Of a stretch of DNA of 64,000 nucleotides, positions 18,471-28,626 are shown piece after piece. The notes under the pieces are model-generated. The model was not told the DNA's origin. It saw nothing but the letters and a program-made list of their open reading frames with translations, and made no database searches. Origin of the DNA: Rubidibacter lacunae KORDI 51-2 (GTDB taxonomy: Bacteria; Cyanobacteriota; Cyanobacteriia; Cyanobacteriales; Rubidibacteraceae); NCBI RefSeq assembly GCF_000473895.1, contig NZ_ASSJ01000035.1, positions 1 to 64,000 of the forward strand. Direction: 5' to 3'. Position 1 is the stretch's first letter. Each line of letters starts with the position of its first letter. Position numbers and translations under genes: made by a program.

Positions 18471-18752
18471 TTAGTCGCTGTCATTGGCAGCGCTTACGCG
18501 CTGTTGTAGGTCGCTCACGATGCCATCAATGCGAGCCAGCTCTGGATGCTGCTCGAGACGAGCCATCGTGTCTTTCTTAGACAGCTTAAGCTTTTTGGCA
18601 ATCTCAACCGTCTCGTCAACAATACGCTGACGGTACTGTGCGAACTCGGCAAGCACCTCAGCAACTTCTGCTGCTGATGCTGCAGGCTGGCTGGCCGGAG
18701 TTGAATCTGGTGTCGCCTTTGACGAACTACCAGAACTAGATGGAGTGCTCAT
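18471..18752 (-). CDS. small helical protein, paralogue of the gene at 8334-8567
   Basis: The 93-aa protein has a Ser/Pro/Ala-rich N-terminal third (residues 1-28) and two predicted helices. Its core AKKLKLSKKDTMARLEQHPE followed by LARIDGIVSDLQQRV aligns with AQRVALSQRATMERIGRNPE followed by IHRIDAEIEQLQAQQ of the 77-aa protein at 8334-8567. It probably forms an operon with the orphan phycobiliprotein-like gene downstream. Function is unknown. The repeated association with phycoerythrin loci suggests a chaperone-like or assembly role, as inference only. Confidence 0.7.
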   Translation of the reverse strand: MSTPSSSGSSSKATPDSTPASQPAASAAEVAEVLAEFAQYRQRIVDETVEIAKKLKLSKKDTMARLEQHPELARIDGIVSDLQQRVSAANDSD

Positions 18753-18894
18753 GATCGTTTGGGGAGCCCTTGGGCTCAGAATTTGATGCCTAAGTGAAGT
18801 CTTAGCTCAAAACGCTCTCATGCTCGCTGGAGCGAATGGCTTGGGATATTTTACCAATATACGCATCTGTACCTCCGCTCAAGGGCATGTCAGT

Positions 18895-19535
18895 AGTTTA
18901 GCCAGATGACTTAAACCGCAAGGTGAACAGCTCCTAGGAAATTGCGCGCCCTCTTCTCGAACCCAGACTTTTCCCGATAACTTTTTGGCGGGTAAAATCG
19001 GCAGGTCCTCGGGGCACTCGAAAGCCTCATTCTCACGTTGTGCGATCTCGAGAGCCTCAACTTGTTGGGAATCGCTACAAGGCTTGAAACCTTTGCTATG
19101 CGATTGTTGCAGACTTGGCCAAGAAAGTCAGTTCCTATTAAGTCAGGTCTCTAGCAGGCGCTGAGATGAAAGCCGGTCGGATTCCACAGTGCATTTCAGC
19201 GAGAGTGAATTATCGTTCTCTATTCACCTTGGCTGTGCCCGATGGCTGCGTCGCCATCATCCCTATTTGAAGACGCCCCGGCACTGAGCTAGTGAGCGCG
19301 CACGTTGGCAGCATCAATCTCGGCATTCGTTGCCAGCATCAGTAGCAAGGGCAATCAGGACCTGCTCCCAGACGCCTTAGCGGTTCCAGAGGCTTTAGCG
19401 CGTCAGGAATAAGCGAAAGTCACCGAAGCGCTCGGGTAAGTCGCGCCAGGGAAAGCCAGCCTGGTAGCGTCAAAGGACAGCTTCGACGAACAGTCAGTTC
19501 ATCGGGGACTGGCAACCGACAAGAGCAGTGGGTCC
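18895..19535 (-). pseudogene. decayed IS5-family transposase
   Basis: Reading the minus strand through several frames and stops gives recognisable IS5-type pieces. They are LFVEAVL...RYQAG then FPWRDLPERFGDF (about 19500-19410), GVWEQVLIALATDAGNE (about 19370-19300), and a C-terminal FEKRARNFLGAVHLAV...VIWLN (about 18960-18890). These correspond in order to the N-terminal, middle and last part of IS5 transposases. Multiple stops and frameshifts mean it is inactive. Ends are approximate and no terminal inverted repeats were identified. It lies upstream of cpeB. Confidence 0.72.
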
Positions 19536-20643
<1,108 letters not shown>

Positions 20644-20662
20644 TCGCGACCGACCGTCGTAA

Positions 20663-21214
<552 letters not shown>

Positions 21215-21266
21215 TCCGACGCAAGCTTAGCTGTTTTGCACTCATTTAGTGTCTAAGCAGTCCTAG

Positions 21267-21336
21267 CTTTGGGGATTTCAAGCTAGACTTCCGGCTTTTT
21301 CTCGGCTGGATGTTACTTGGAATCCCCAAGTTTTTT
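21267..21336 (+). terminator. rho-independent-type terminator after cpeA
   Basis: CTTTGGGGATTTCAAG (21267-21282) pairs with CTTGGAATCCCCAAG (21316-21330) and is followed directly by six T residues (21331-21336). The loop is large (about 33 nt). It lies in the 228-bp gap between cpeA and cpeY. Partial termination here would give abundant cpeBA message and low cpeYZ read-through, as reported for phycobiliprotein/lyase operons in general. Confidence 0.72.
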
Positions 21337-21442
21337 CAATGTCAACTTAGTATGTACCGGACCTAGATTCGAGCCGTTCGCGACGATCGAGCTCGACTGT
21401 CTCGCCCATTGCGCCCCCTTGCCCAACTAGAACCTTCGACGC

Positions 21443-22732
21443 ATGGACAAACGCTTTTCCAATCTCTTCGGACTGACTGAAGAAGAAGCCATTGCGTTGC
21501 TGGAAACGCCTCAGGAGCAAGTCGGTGAAGAGGATTCACGCTACATTGCCGCCGCTCACTTAGTCAATTTCCCAACAGAGCGTGCGATTGATGCGCTGAT
21601 TAAAACTGTCAAGAGTACTGACACTACATTAGATAATCGCATCGTGCGTCGCAAAGCGATTGAGTCGCTGGGGCGGTTGCGTGCCGTACGAGCATTACCT
21701 GCTATCCGCGCGTGCTTGGGCGAGAATGATGTCTATACAGTTGAAAATGCTGTATGGGCGATTGGAGAAATCGGCACTGAAGATGCTGATATTCTCGAAG
21801 AGATCGCGTGCCTGCTCGAAAAACCCGGCCAGCTGCACCGGGCGATCGTCCACGTGCTAGCTAAGTTGAATTACAACCCAGCACTCAATCGCATCCGCCA
21901 ATTCGTCGATGCTGATGACGAACCAACTGCCAGCGCCGCTATTTCGGCAGTTTGCCGCTTCACGGGCGATTTTTCCACGATTGGGGGTGTCGTAGCCTTC
22001 CTGCAACACCCCAATGTAAATGCCCGCCGGCTATCAATTCAAGATTTGATTGATGCAGGATATTACGCTGCTATCCCAGATATTGCCCGTTGCCCGGTTT
22101 CAGTCGTTTTCCGTTTGAGGGGAATTCGGTTTTTGGCAGAAGCTGGAATCTTGCAGGCAGACCTAACCTTCCACGATGTCCAACCCGCGCTCGATCTCGC
22201 AATTCGCGATCGGCCGGATGAGCTGACTTTGGTTCACGAGTACGACTTCCCGCCGAGTGTAGAGTTTGCGATCGGCGAACTCTATCAAACTGATTTCGGA
22301 CGGTGTTATCTAGCTGGAAAGACCCTACTCGAAGCTCATGCCGATGTAGCTGGGGAGGCACTACTAGCTACATACACTAATGGTGCGAGTAACGACTACG
22401 GCGCTCACTATCACGTCATCAAACTCCTCGGCTGGCTGCGATATACCCCTGGCTACGAGCTAGCCCTCGCGTCGCTACATAACCCCATGCCACAGTTTCG
22501 AAAATCCCGGGCGGCAGCTGCTATTGCTTTAGGTGAGTTCGGCGATCGGCGTGCTATTCCTGAGCTGAAACGCTGCCTGGACACTAACATTTGGGACTTG
22601 AAATATGCAGTTCTGATGTCTCTAGATCGCTTAGGTGAGACACAGGCCTGCATCGCTGCAATTGATGATGAAGACTGGCTGGTTCGCGAGAAAGCCAGGG
22701 CGATAACGCGATCGCAGCCGCGGCTCGATTGA
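21443..22732 (+). CDS. cpeY: CpeY, HEAT-repeat phycoerythrobilin lyase subunit
   Basis: The 429-aa protein is built of HEAT/PBS-lyase repeats. Examples are NRIVRRKAIESLGRLRAVRA (about residues 66-85), DVYTVENAVWAIGEIGTEDA (about 95-115), FRKSRAAAAIALGEFGDRRA (about 350-370) and IWDLKYAVLMSLDRLGE near the end. It is an E/F-clan lyase. In Fremyella, CpeY with CpeZ attaches phycoerythrobilin to CpeA Cys82. Position right after cpeBA and before cpeZ is the conserved arrangement. CpeZ follows after 41 bases on the same strand. Confidence 0.93.
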   Translation: MDKRFSNLFGLTEEEAIALLETPQEQVGEEDSRYIAAAHLVNFPTERAIDALIKTVKSTDTTLDNRIVRRKAIESLGRLRAVRALPAIRACLGENDVYTVENAVWAIGEIGTEDADILEEIACLLEKPGQLHRAIVHVLAKLNYNPALNRIRQFVDADDEPTASAAISAVCRFTGDFSTIGGVVAFLQHPNVNARRLSIQDLIDAGYYAAIPDIARCPVSVVFRLRGIRFLAEAGILQADLTFHDVQPALDLAIRDRPDELTLVHEYDFPPSVEFAIGELYQTDFGRCYLAGKTLLEAHADVAGEALLATYTNGASNDYGAHYHVIKLLGWLRYTPGYELALASLHNPMPQFRKSRAAAAIALGEFGDRRAIPELKRCLDTNIWDLKYAVLMSLDRLGETQACIAAIDDEDWLVREKARAITRSQPRLD

Positions 22733-22773
22733 CGTTTGCTCCATTGACAATCTATCTACAAGGTCGTCTCTCC

Positions 22774-23382
22774 ATGTCTGTTGACACTCTTTTCCAGCAG
22801 CTCAAGCATAAAAACCCTAACCTGCGAGAGCGAGCAATCTGTCAAATTGCCGATCTCGATGACGCGACTATCATCCCGCGTCTAATGGAAAATCTCGGTG
22901 AAGATGACGTGGTTTATCGGCGGGCATCAGTCAAGGCCCTCGGAGCGATCGGTCAGCCTGCCATTGCGCCTTTGATCGACGGACTTACAAACGGCAAAAA
23001 CGCAACCGTGCAAGCGAGTTGCGCGAAGGCACTGGCGCAAATTGCCACGTGGCATCCAGACGAGCCTTTCCCACAGCCAGTTCTCGACAGTCTGAAAAAG
23101 GCTATGAGCGATCCGAGTCCGGTCGTCCAACTGACATCCGTTATGGCGCTGGGTCAAGTTGGTACGCCGGCGCTAGAGATCTTGATCGATACCCTACAAT
23201 CGACCGCAAACATAGCACTTGCCGTCTCCATTGCCAATACGCTCGGCTCGATCGCGAACCCGAGAACATCTGAAGTCCTAACCGAGCTCGCGCATAACGA
23301 AGCGATCGATCCGTACCTACGCGAGATTGCGACCAGTGCGTTGTCTCGAACGAATATGGCAGAAGGCAAATTTAGCAGTTAG
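22774..23382 (+). CDS. cpeZ: CpeZ, HEAT-repeat partner of CpeY
   Basis: The protein is 202 aa from the ATG at 22774 (MSVDTLFQQLKHKNPNLRER); the frame opens 15 codons earlier inside the end of cpeY without family similarity. HEAT repeats run through the protein: DVVYRRASVKALGAIGQPAI, ATVQASCAKALAQIATWHPD, SPVVQLTSVMALGQVGTPAL. CpeZ is described as a chaperone-like partner that raises the activity of CpeY and helps phycoerythrin subunit stability. It is the last gene of cpeBAYZ. Confidence 0.92.
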   Translation: MSVDTLFQQLKHKNPNLRERAICQIADLDDATIIPRLMENLGEDDVVYRRASVKALGAIGQPAIAPLIDGLTNGKNATVQASCAKALAQIATWHPDEPFPQPVLDSLKKAMSDPSPVVQLTSVMALGQVGTPALEILIDTLQSTANIALAVSIANTLGSIANPRTSEVLTELAHNEAIDPYLREIATSALSRTNMAEGKFSS

Positions 23383-23578
23383 AGATTGTTTGAAAAGCGA
23401 GATTGGATGAAGCACATACGGCACTCTGGGTAGAGTTGCCTCAAGTATGTGAGGGCCTGCCAATCTTCCTCGCGACCGATCGCCATCCAGATGCGGCGGA
23501 CTTTTTTGAATATAAATCGTCATTCGGATTGAGACCACCTCCCTCCTAGAGACAATCACTGGACTAAGGGAGCTGCCC
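23383..23578. other. intergenic region after cpeZ
   Basis: No gene is identified between cpeZ and the TA-flanked small element. Minus-strand frames here have weak transposase-like flavour but no assignable motif. Confidence 0.35.
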
Positions 23579-23580
23579 TA

Positions 23581-23743
23581 GCCCGGATTATTCACGAACT
23601 CTTATGCGGAGACCCTAAACCTTTTGCCGTGCAAGGCTTGCAGGCTTTTTTGCTCAATGACAGTGCTTTCTATACACGCAGATTGGAGCCTAGTCATAGC
23701 AAGGTTTTGAGGCTGCGCCAAAAACTTCGTGAATAGTCCAGTC
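23581..23743. mobile_element. 163-bp MITE-like element with TA flanks
   Basis: The left end (23581-23598, GCCCGGATTATTCACGAA) and the reverse complement of the right end (23726-23743, GACTGGACTATTCACGAA) match at 15 of 18 positions. TA dinucleotides border both ends (23579-23580 and 23744-23745). Such TA duplication is typical of IS630/Tc1-type and related elements. The interior encodes nothing. It is different in sequence from the 210-bp element elsewhere in the window. Confidence 0.7.
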
Positions 23744-23745
23744 TA

Positions 23746-24160
23746 ACTGAACTGGCGGCTGCTTACGAATCTTGAGTCGCGTCACTGAACTGCCACGATA
23801 ATTAAGCTCCTGTGCGACCGCGCCGAAACCCCGAAACCTTGCAGTCGGATAAGATTCTTGGGCAGGGATAAGGGCAATACACCATCGCAGCTGGGCGAGC
23901 GATTCGATGTCCTGAAGGATAGAATATCATTCCTGAAAAGTATTTTTACTCATACGGTTATCCTCCCTGCCTTCGCATCAATGGCGGCGATAAGTTAGGA
24001 ACAAGAAGGCTTACAAAACTTAAAATTTCTGAGCGGCTCGTGGAAAGCGACGCCTGACAGTGGGGGATCCCATCTGGGCTGTTTCGATTCATGCAACGCA
24101 GTCGTTTCATTCTGGCTTGCTAGCGATCGCTTGTTTAACACTTAGAGGTTCATGGCTTGA
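23746..24160. other. intergenic region upstream of the SDR-family gene
   Basis: About 415 bases without a recognised gene. The segment around 23930-24030 is AT-rich and could contain the promoter for the downstream reading frame. Confidence 0.35.
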
Positions 24161-25117
24161 ATGTACAACTCTGTGGATCGGAAACACTCTTCTGGTCGGG
24201 ACACTCCTGAGCTAGACATGGCTCAGTTACGGGAGCGTTTGCGACAGCAGGTCCAGCGCCGCCGGACCAAAGGAAATTTAGCAATTCTCGGGTGCGGTTA
24301 TGTCGGTAGTGCATTGGCAAGTTACTGGCAAGCCCGAGGCCATTCGGTGACGGGAACGACTACCCGACAAGATCGGGTCGCGTCCTTATCCGAGAGCATG
24401 TCTCGAGTCCTTGTCGTGAAGGGGGATGATGTCAGTAAGGTCCGATCCTTGGTAGAGGGGCAAGACACGGTGGTCGTCAGTGTTGCGCCTACGGGATATC
24501 AGGTTGTGGATGAAGCGACCTACGCTGCCACTTACCTGGAGACCGCTCGGAACTTGCTGGAGGCTTTGGAGTATGCTCCCACAGTGAAGCAACTGATTTA
24601 TCTTAGTAGCTGCTCCGTTTATGGCGATCGCCAAGGCAGCTGGGTCGATGAGAATTCCCCCGTTGCACCTGCAGACCGTCGCGGTCGGGTTCTGCACCAA
24701 ACCGAACAAATCGTGTCCCAAGCAGCCGATGGTAATCGGAAGGCGTGCATTCTTCGCCTGGGTGGAATTTATGGGCCCGGCCGAGAGCCCATCGGTTTTT
24801 TTGGCGGAATGGTTGGCATGACCCTGCCAGGTAAAGGGGATCGCGTCATTAATTGGATACATCTTGATGACATTGTTGGAGCGATCGAATTTGCCCGATT
24901 AAATGAGCTTGAGGGCACTTACAATCTGGTTGACGACAGCCAGCTCACGATCGAAGAGCAGGTGAGTGGTGTTTGTCGCCAATACGGTCTTCCCCCTGCT
25001 AAATGGGATCCATCGCAGCCTAGCCCGCAGCGCAAGAGCTTGCGGGTGAGCAATCAAAAGCTCAAAGCCGCAGGCTATCAGCTAACGCAACCTCGACTCT
25101 TTGCGTTCGGAACTTAG
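24161..25117 (+). CDS. SDR-family NAD(P)-binding epimerase/dehydratase-like protein
   Basis: The 318-aa protein has the extended short-chain dehydrogenase fold: the glycine motif LAILGCGYVGSALASYW (about residues 40-56) for the nucleotide, the strand LIYLSSCSVYGDRQGSW (about 146-162), a substrate region RLGGIYGPGREPI, and NWIHLDDIVGAIEFARL (about 227-243). The Tyr-X3-Lys triad is not clearly present (VYGDRQ), as in the YeeZ-type atypical SDRs. The substrate is unknown. The frame opens at 24161; an ATG at 24218 (MAQLRERLRQQ) is an alternative that would shorten the protein by 19 residues. No functional link to its phycoerythrin neighbours is evident. Confidence 0.78.
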   Translation: MYNSVDRKHSSGRDTPELDMAQLRERLRQQVQRRRTKGNLAILGCGYVGSALASYWQARGHSVTGTTTRQDRVASLSESMSRVLVVKGDDVSKVRSLVEGQDTVVVSVAPTGYQVVDEATYAATYLETARNLLEALEYAPTVKQLIYLSSCSVYGDRQGSWVDENSPVAPADRRGRVLHQTEQIVSQAADGNRKACILRLGGIYGPGREPIGFFGGMVGMTLPGKGDRVINWIHLDDIVGAIEFARLNELEGTYNLVDDSQLTIEEQVSGVCRQYGLPPAKWDPSQPSPQRKSLRVSNQKLKAAGYQLTQPRLFAFGT

Positions 25118-25196
25118 GGAAACGAGTAAGATTTGTCCTGCTTTTTTTCTAATCGAACTTTCTCCAATCTCAGCAATCTCTACGAGAACAAAACTC

Positions 25197-25694
25197 ATGA
25201 CTCTTGCCACTGAAAAAAGCATTGCCTATACCGGTTTCGGCGCTGTTGCCAAAGCCGTAGAAAGTTTTGGTAACTTGCCGGTTGACGACCAGCTAGGACT
25301 TTTATAGTCTTTGTACGAAAACATGGGTGGATTGGTTACCTCAGCTGCGCCTGATGCAACGCTGCGGATTCAGCTAGCTGGCGACCCGATCTATGAGGTT
25401 GCCAGTCTTTCAAATGAAGCTCAGTTGAAGGTCATGCGCGATCTAGTTGGGAAGGTTAACAACCCCATCACTCGCGCCTACGGGGCACTTTCTAGTAACA
25501 ACAAGCTGGCATTTTGGTATCAGCTGTCAGAGTGGATGCGCTCTGAAGATGTCGTTTCCATGCCTCTGGATTACCAGCTCTCGGCTCGTGCTAGTGCCGT
25601 GTTCGACAAGATCGTGGCTCTGGAGTTTGGACAGCAAATTGCCGTGCTGCGCTTGGTTATCGGCAAGATGGGTATGGATCCATTACTTGTCTAG
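25197..25694 (+). pseudogene. helical carotenoid protein (OCP N-terminal domain type), interrupted by an amber codon
   Basis: From ATG 25197 the frame encodes a start typical of the OCP N-terminal-domain family (AVAKAVESFGNLPVDDQLGL). It meets TAG at 25305-25307 and continues in the same frame to 25694 with ENMGGLVTSAAPDATLRIQL, KVMRDLVGKVNNPITRAYGA, NKLAFWYQLSEWMRSEDVVS and LRLVIGKMGMDP. The stop sits where the family has a Trp (QLALLW(F/Y)xY), so a single TGG to TAG change explains it. With the Trp the protein would be about 165 aa, the usual size. Such proteins bind a ketocarotenoid and quench singlet oxygen or phycobilisomes. A TTG/ATG restart after the stop would yield only a truncated domain. 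Confidence 0.85.
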
Positions 25695-25867
25695 CACGTT
25701 TTTAGAGTGCTGGAACCACTTGTTCTTGGTAAGTTCAAGCCGCGGGGAGGGGGTTGGCAAACACTATTCCCCTCTCCAGTAGAAAGATAACTGAAATACG
25801 GTTGGGGAGATGGCTTTTCCTTGACTGTCCAAGAAACGCCCTTCCCTAGCATGCAGTTGCACGGTTC

Positions 25868-26725
25868 TTATTCAGCAGTTTGTTTCTGCTCGAGTTGCCG
25901 GACGGCAAGTGCCAGAACACGCTGAATAGACTCATCGAGCTCGCGATCGCGAACGGCTCGCAATTCGCTCAAGGTTTCATCCGCGCCCAGTTTCATCAAA
26001 GACATAGCAGCAGCTTTTCGAACTCCCCCATCCGAGTCGCGCAGGCTGTCTACCAAACCCGGCACTCCACGCCGGTCCTCAACTTGACCGAGAAGAGCCG
26101 CTGCTTCAATACGAATGTTGACTAAGTCATCAGTCAGAGACGAGCACAAGAGTTGAAAGGCCTTTTCGTCTTTCTGTTCTCGGACGAGTGTTGCAATTGC
26201 TCCGATTGCAGCAATACGAACCTCCTCGACGTCAGATTCGAATGCTTTGTAAAGCAAGTCAGCAATTTTTCTTCCCATAAAGGCCAACGCCCAAGCTGCA
26301 TGACCCTTCGCCGTCTCAGACTGGGCCGGGTCCGCTAGGATTTCGAGTAAAGGCGGTGCGGACACTTCACCTGTCTCGGCGAGAGCACCTACTGCCGAAC
26401 TGCGTACAACTCGATCCTCATCAGTTAAGAACGCATCGATTAGTACCGGAACTGCCTCCGGATCGGCGAGGAGTGTTAAAGTTTTTGCACTCGCGCGACG
26501 AACGACCGGATCGTCATGATTCCGCAATGCTTCAAGCAACTGCGGGGTTGCTGCCCTGCCTACGCGTTCGAGGGCTTGCGCAAAATTCAGCCGAACCATG
26601 CCTCGCGGATCGCCCATCCCTTCAATTGCCCGCTCGATCAGATCGCGATCGCTACGGTCGAAAGTATTGTCATTTAACTGCTGTTGTATGCTCAGCAATA
26701 GTTTGTCTGCTTCAACTTGCTGCAT
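25868..26725 (-). CDS. cpeF: HEAT-repeat bilin lyase, probable CpeF (MpeV-type)
   Basis: The 285-aa protein has HEAT/PBS-lyase repeats along its length: DPRGMVRLNFAQALERVGRA (about 38-57), DDPVVRRASAKTLTLLADPE, EDRVVRSSAVGALAETGEVS, AKGHAAWALAFMGRKIADLL, LVNIRIEAAALLGQVEDRRG, GGVRKAAAMSLMKLGADET. Length and the repeat with KGHAAWALAFMG fit CpeF, which in Fremyella attaches the doubly linked phycoerythrobilin at CpeB Cys50/61. An NblB-like or other HEAT protein is the alternative. It lies 2.5 kb past cpeZ on the opposite strand. Family certain, CpeF assignment likely. Confidence 0.75.
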   Translation of the reverse strand: MQQVEADKLLLSIQQQLNDNTFDRSDRDLIERAIEGMGDPRGMVRLNFAQALERVGRAATPQLLEALRNHDDPVVRRASAKTLTLLADPEAVPVLIDAFLTDEDRVVRSSAVGALAETGEVSAPPLLEILADPAQSETAKGHAAWALAFMGRKIADLLYKAFESDVEEVRIAAIGAIATLVREQKDEKAFQLLCSSLTDDLVNIRIEAAALLGQVEDRRGVPGLVDSLRDSDGGVRKAAAMSLMKLGADETLSELRAVRDRELDESIQRVLALAVRQLEQKQTAE

Positions 26726-27233
26726 TTGTTTGCTGAATTCCTAATGTTTCACCAGAATCGCCGAGAGGGTAAAAGATTTCCCGTTTAGAAGTAACCCGAA
26801 CTCGTGAAAGTCTGAAACTTTACCAAACCTCATTCCTGAAGATCGTACATCCGAGGTTGTCTTTTGTCCATCGATCTAAGCGATCGCCTGGTATCTCATA
26901 ATGAATAGCTAGTTCGATGCCTCCTCAAGAGTAGATCTCGCTACCACTCTCATGTTGCAAGGCTTGCTCTCTCCAATCATCATGTAAGTCAACACTCAGC
27001 AATCACGAACGTTGGGAACTGAGACTGAAGCATCGCTGTAAAAATTGCGTGCGGCTTTCTTGCTTGAATGCAGGAATCCTTTGCATCATTTCTAAATAGA
27101 GCAAATATCCCTATGAGTTTTTAAGGCATGTAAATTTTCGAGGGGTGCCAAGTTCCGCCGTGGGTTGTGAATTCGAGAAGTGTAGGATAGGATGCGATGT
27201 CCTGCCAGGTCCTGGCTCGGTCCGTCAGTCTAG
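26726..27233. other. intergenic region upstream of cpeF
   Basis: No gene recognised in about 500 bases. It includes the probable cpeF promoter near 26730-26830 and AT-rich sequence at 27030-27140. Confidence 0.35.
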
Positions 27234-27715
27234 CTAGCTGGGCAGACGTGCTCCCCAATATACTGTGCAGCCCGACCCAGTTGAACTAGTCGACGCCAAC
27301 CGCATTATTACTTTTATCTCCCCCCACCTTGCAAACTTGTTCTGGAGGGGTGTCACCGACCTGTTTGCTGTCTTGTAATTCAGTTGGTTCTTTCCAGTCG
27401 CTACGTGTTCTCCTTCCCGACAATGTGCTGCTGCTCTGGGGTCGGCACGCTCTCGTTCACTCGCCACCCATCGGTGCGCCAGCACGCACAATCAGTTTGG
27501 CTTGCCGTGTTCGCCACCAGCTCCTCCCGCAACTCTTCGGCATGCTAACCCTCCCACTTGCTTAACATCGATTCAGCGCTCTTTGGCAAGCGTCATTCCA
27601 ATTGAACTTTTTCCGCACTCGCTGTCTTAGGGCTGCATTACTACTACTTTGTTTGACGAAGGACCATATCTCGTCGACAGTCACTTGCTCGCAAGCGACG
27701 TCTAGAACTTTCTGG
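27234..27715 (-). pseudogene. decayed IS1-family transposase
   Basis: On the minus strand, in three frames with stops, IS1-type blocks appear in the right order. They are LDVACEQVTVDEIWSFVKQ (about 27710-27640), TDCARWRTDGW (about 27490-27460), HIVGKENT then RLERTN and RQQTGR (about 27430-27350), and LQNKFARWGEIKVIMRLA (about 27340-27290). These match the catalytic and C-terminal part of IS1 transposases. The N-terminal part may extend to about 27920 (a 72-codon frame) but is not recognisable. It is inactive. Inverted ends were not found. Confidence 0.78.
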
Positions 27716-28184
27716 TTATGGAAGAGTGCCGCTTAAGGGCTGGTGCGAGCGTGAGGCTGACGGCAGTGCCATCTGCTCGCTGACTGACGAGGTCGCTAAC
27801 GCGCAGACTGGTGCCTTTGACATGAGTCTTCTGGATGCCCGCGACTTTTTCTGGGTGACCTAGCATCGGGAGTAGAGGGAGCCCACGGTTGCGACGCAGG
27901 TGTGGTTGCATGGAACGCACTTAAGGCGCTGGTTACCTTGGCTGGTGCGTTCGGGTTTGTGAGATCTGGTAAAGTCTCAGAAGAAAAAATGCATGGCAGC
28001 GAGCTAAATGAATGTCTCCCATGACCGCATTAACACTTCTTTGGGCAATACCCGACCGTGATGACGCGGATTAGTAAGTTTTGTACTTCTTCACAACGAC
28101 TGGTTGCATCTATCCGGCACAATTATGGCACCTTAGCTCGTATTACACTCTCCCGAACACACACACCACGAAAGCGCATCATTT
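27716..28184. other. intergenic region, possible transposase 5' remnant and promoter
   Basis: The stretch next to the IS1 remnant may be its decayed start. The last 200 bases lead into the 145-aa gene and hold AT-rich sequence around 28060-28170, a plausible promoter. No ribosome site stronger than weak purines is seen before ATG 28185. Confidence 0.35.
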
Positions 28185-28622
28185 ATGACTATTCGAATGC
28201 TCTTATCTCACAACTACAGCATTTCTGACGAGCAGGCCCCACCCTTATCAGCAGAGGAGTTTGCCGCAGCGTTTGCTACAGCCTCAAATACCTGGCAAGT
28301 TCGGGTAATCGACCATCCCCATTGGCGTTGCGAGGTGCTTGCCGTAGACTCCCCGCAGGAACTTGCCACTTTTTTGGCAACAGCTTTAGCAAATTACCGA
28401 CGTCAAAAGTTAGATCGGGAACTCACCTATGCCGTACTAACTCTGGGTGGAGTTAAAACGACGTCTGCCACCTCAGCTGATGTCAATGCCCTACAACAAG
28501 GGGACTGGGGAGTCGATGTTGTCGAAACCGAAGACGCTTCGGCTTTTTTAGAGACGATTGGTTGGGAGCGTTTAATTTCCGGTCGGCCAGAGACAGACGT
28601 TTTTCAAGCAATCGTGCAATGA
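28185..28622 (+). CDS. unknown protein coupled to a CpcT-like lyase
   Basis: I do not recognise this 145-aa protein. It is soluble and acidic, with no signal peptide or membrane segment. Residues about 36-75 (TWQVRVIDHPHWRCEVLAVD, then a helix with ATFLATALANYRRQK) and 78-90 (ELTYAVLTLGGVK) suggest an alpha/beta fold. Its stop is only four bases before the ATG of the CpcT-like lyase, so the two are probably co-translated. A role in bilin attachment is plausible from this coupling but is inference. The start could also be the Met four codons later. Confidence 0.65.
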   Translation: MTIRMLLSHNYSISDEQAPPLSAEEFAAAFATASNTWQVRVIDHPHWRCEVLAVDSPQELATFLATALANYRRQKLDRELTYAVLTLGGVKTTSATSADVNALQQGDWGVDVVETEDASAFLETIGWERLISGRPETDVFQAIVQ

Positions 28623-28626
28623 TGCC

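Noticed and set aside
25311-25694. A separate short gene from the TTG after the amber codon
   Set aside because: It is in the same frame as the preceding piece and is simply the rest of the carotenoid-protein domain; a restart would remove helix 1 and part of the binding site.
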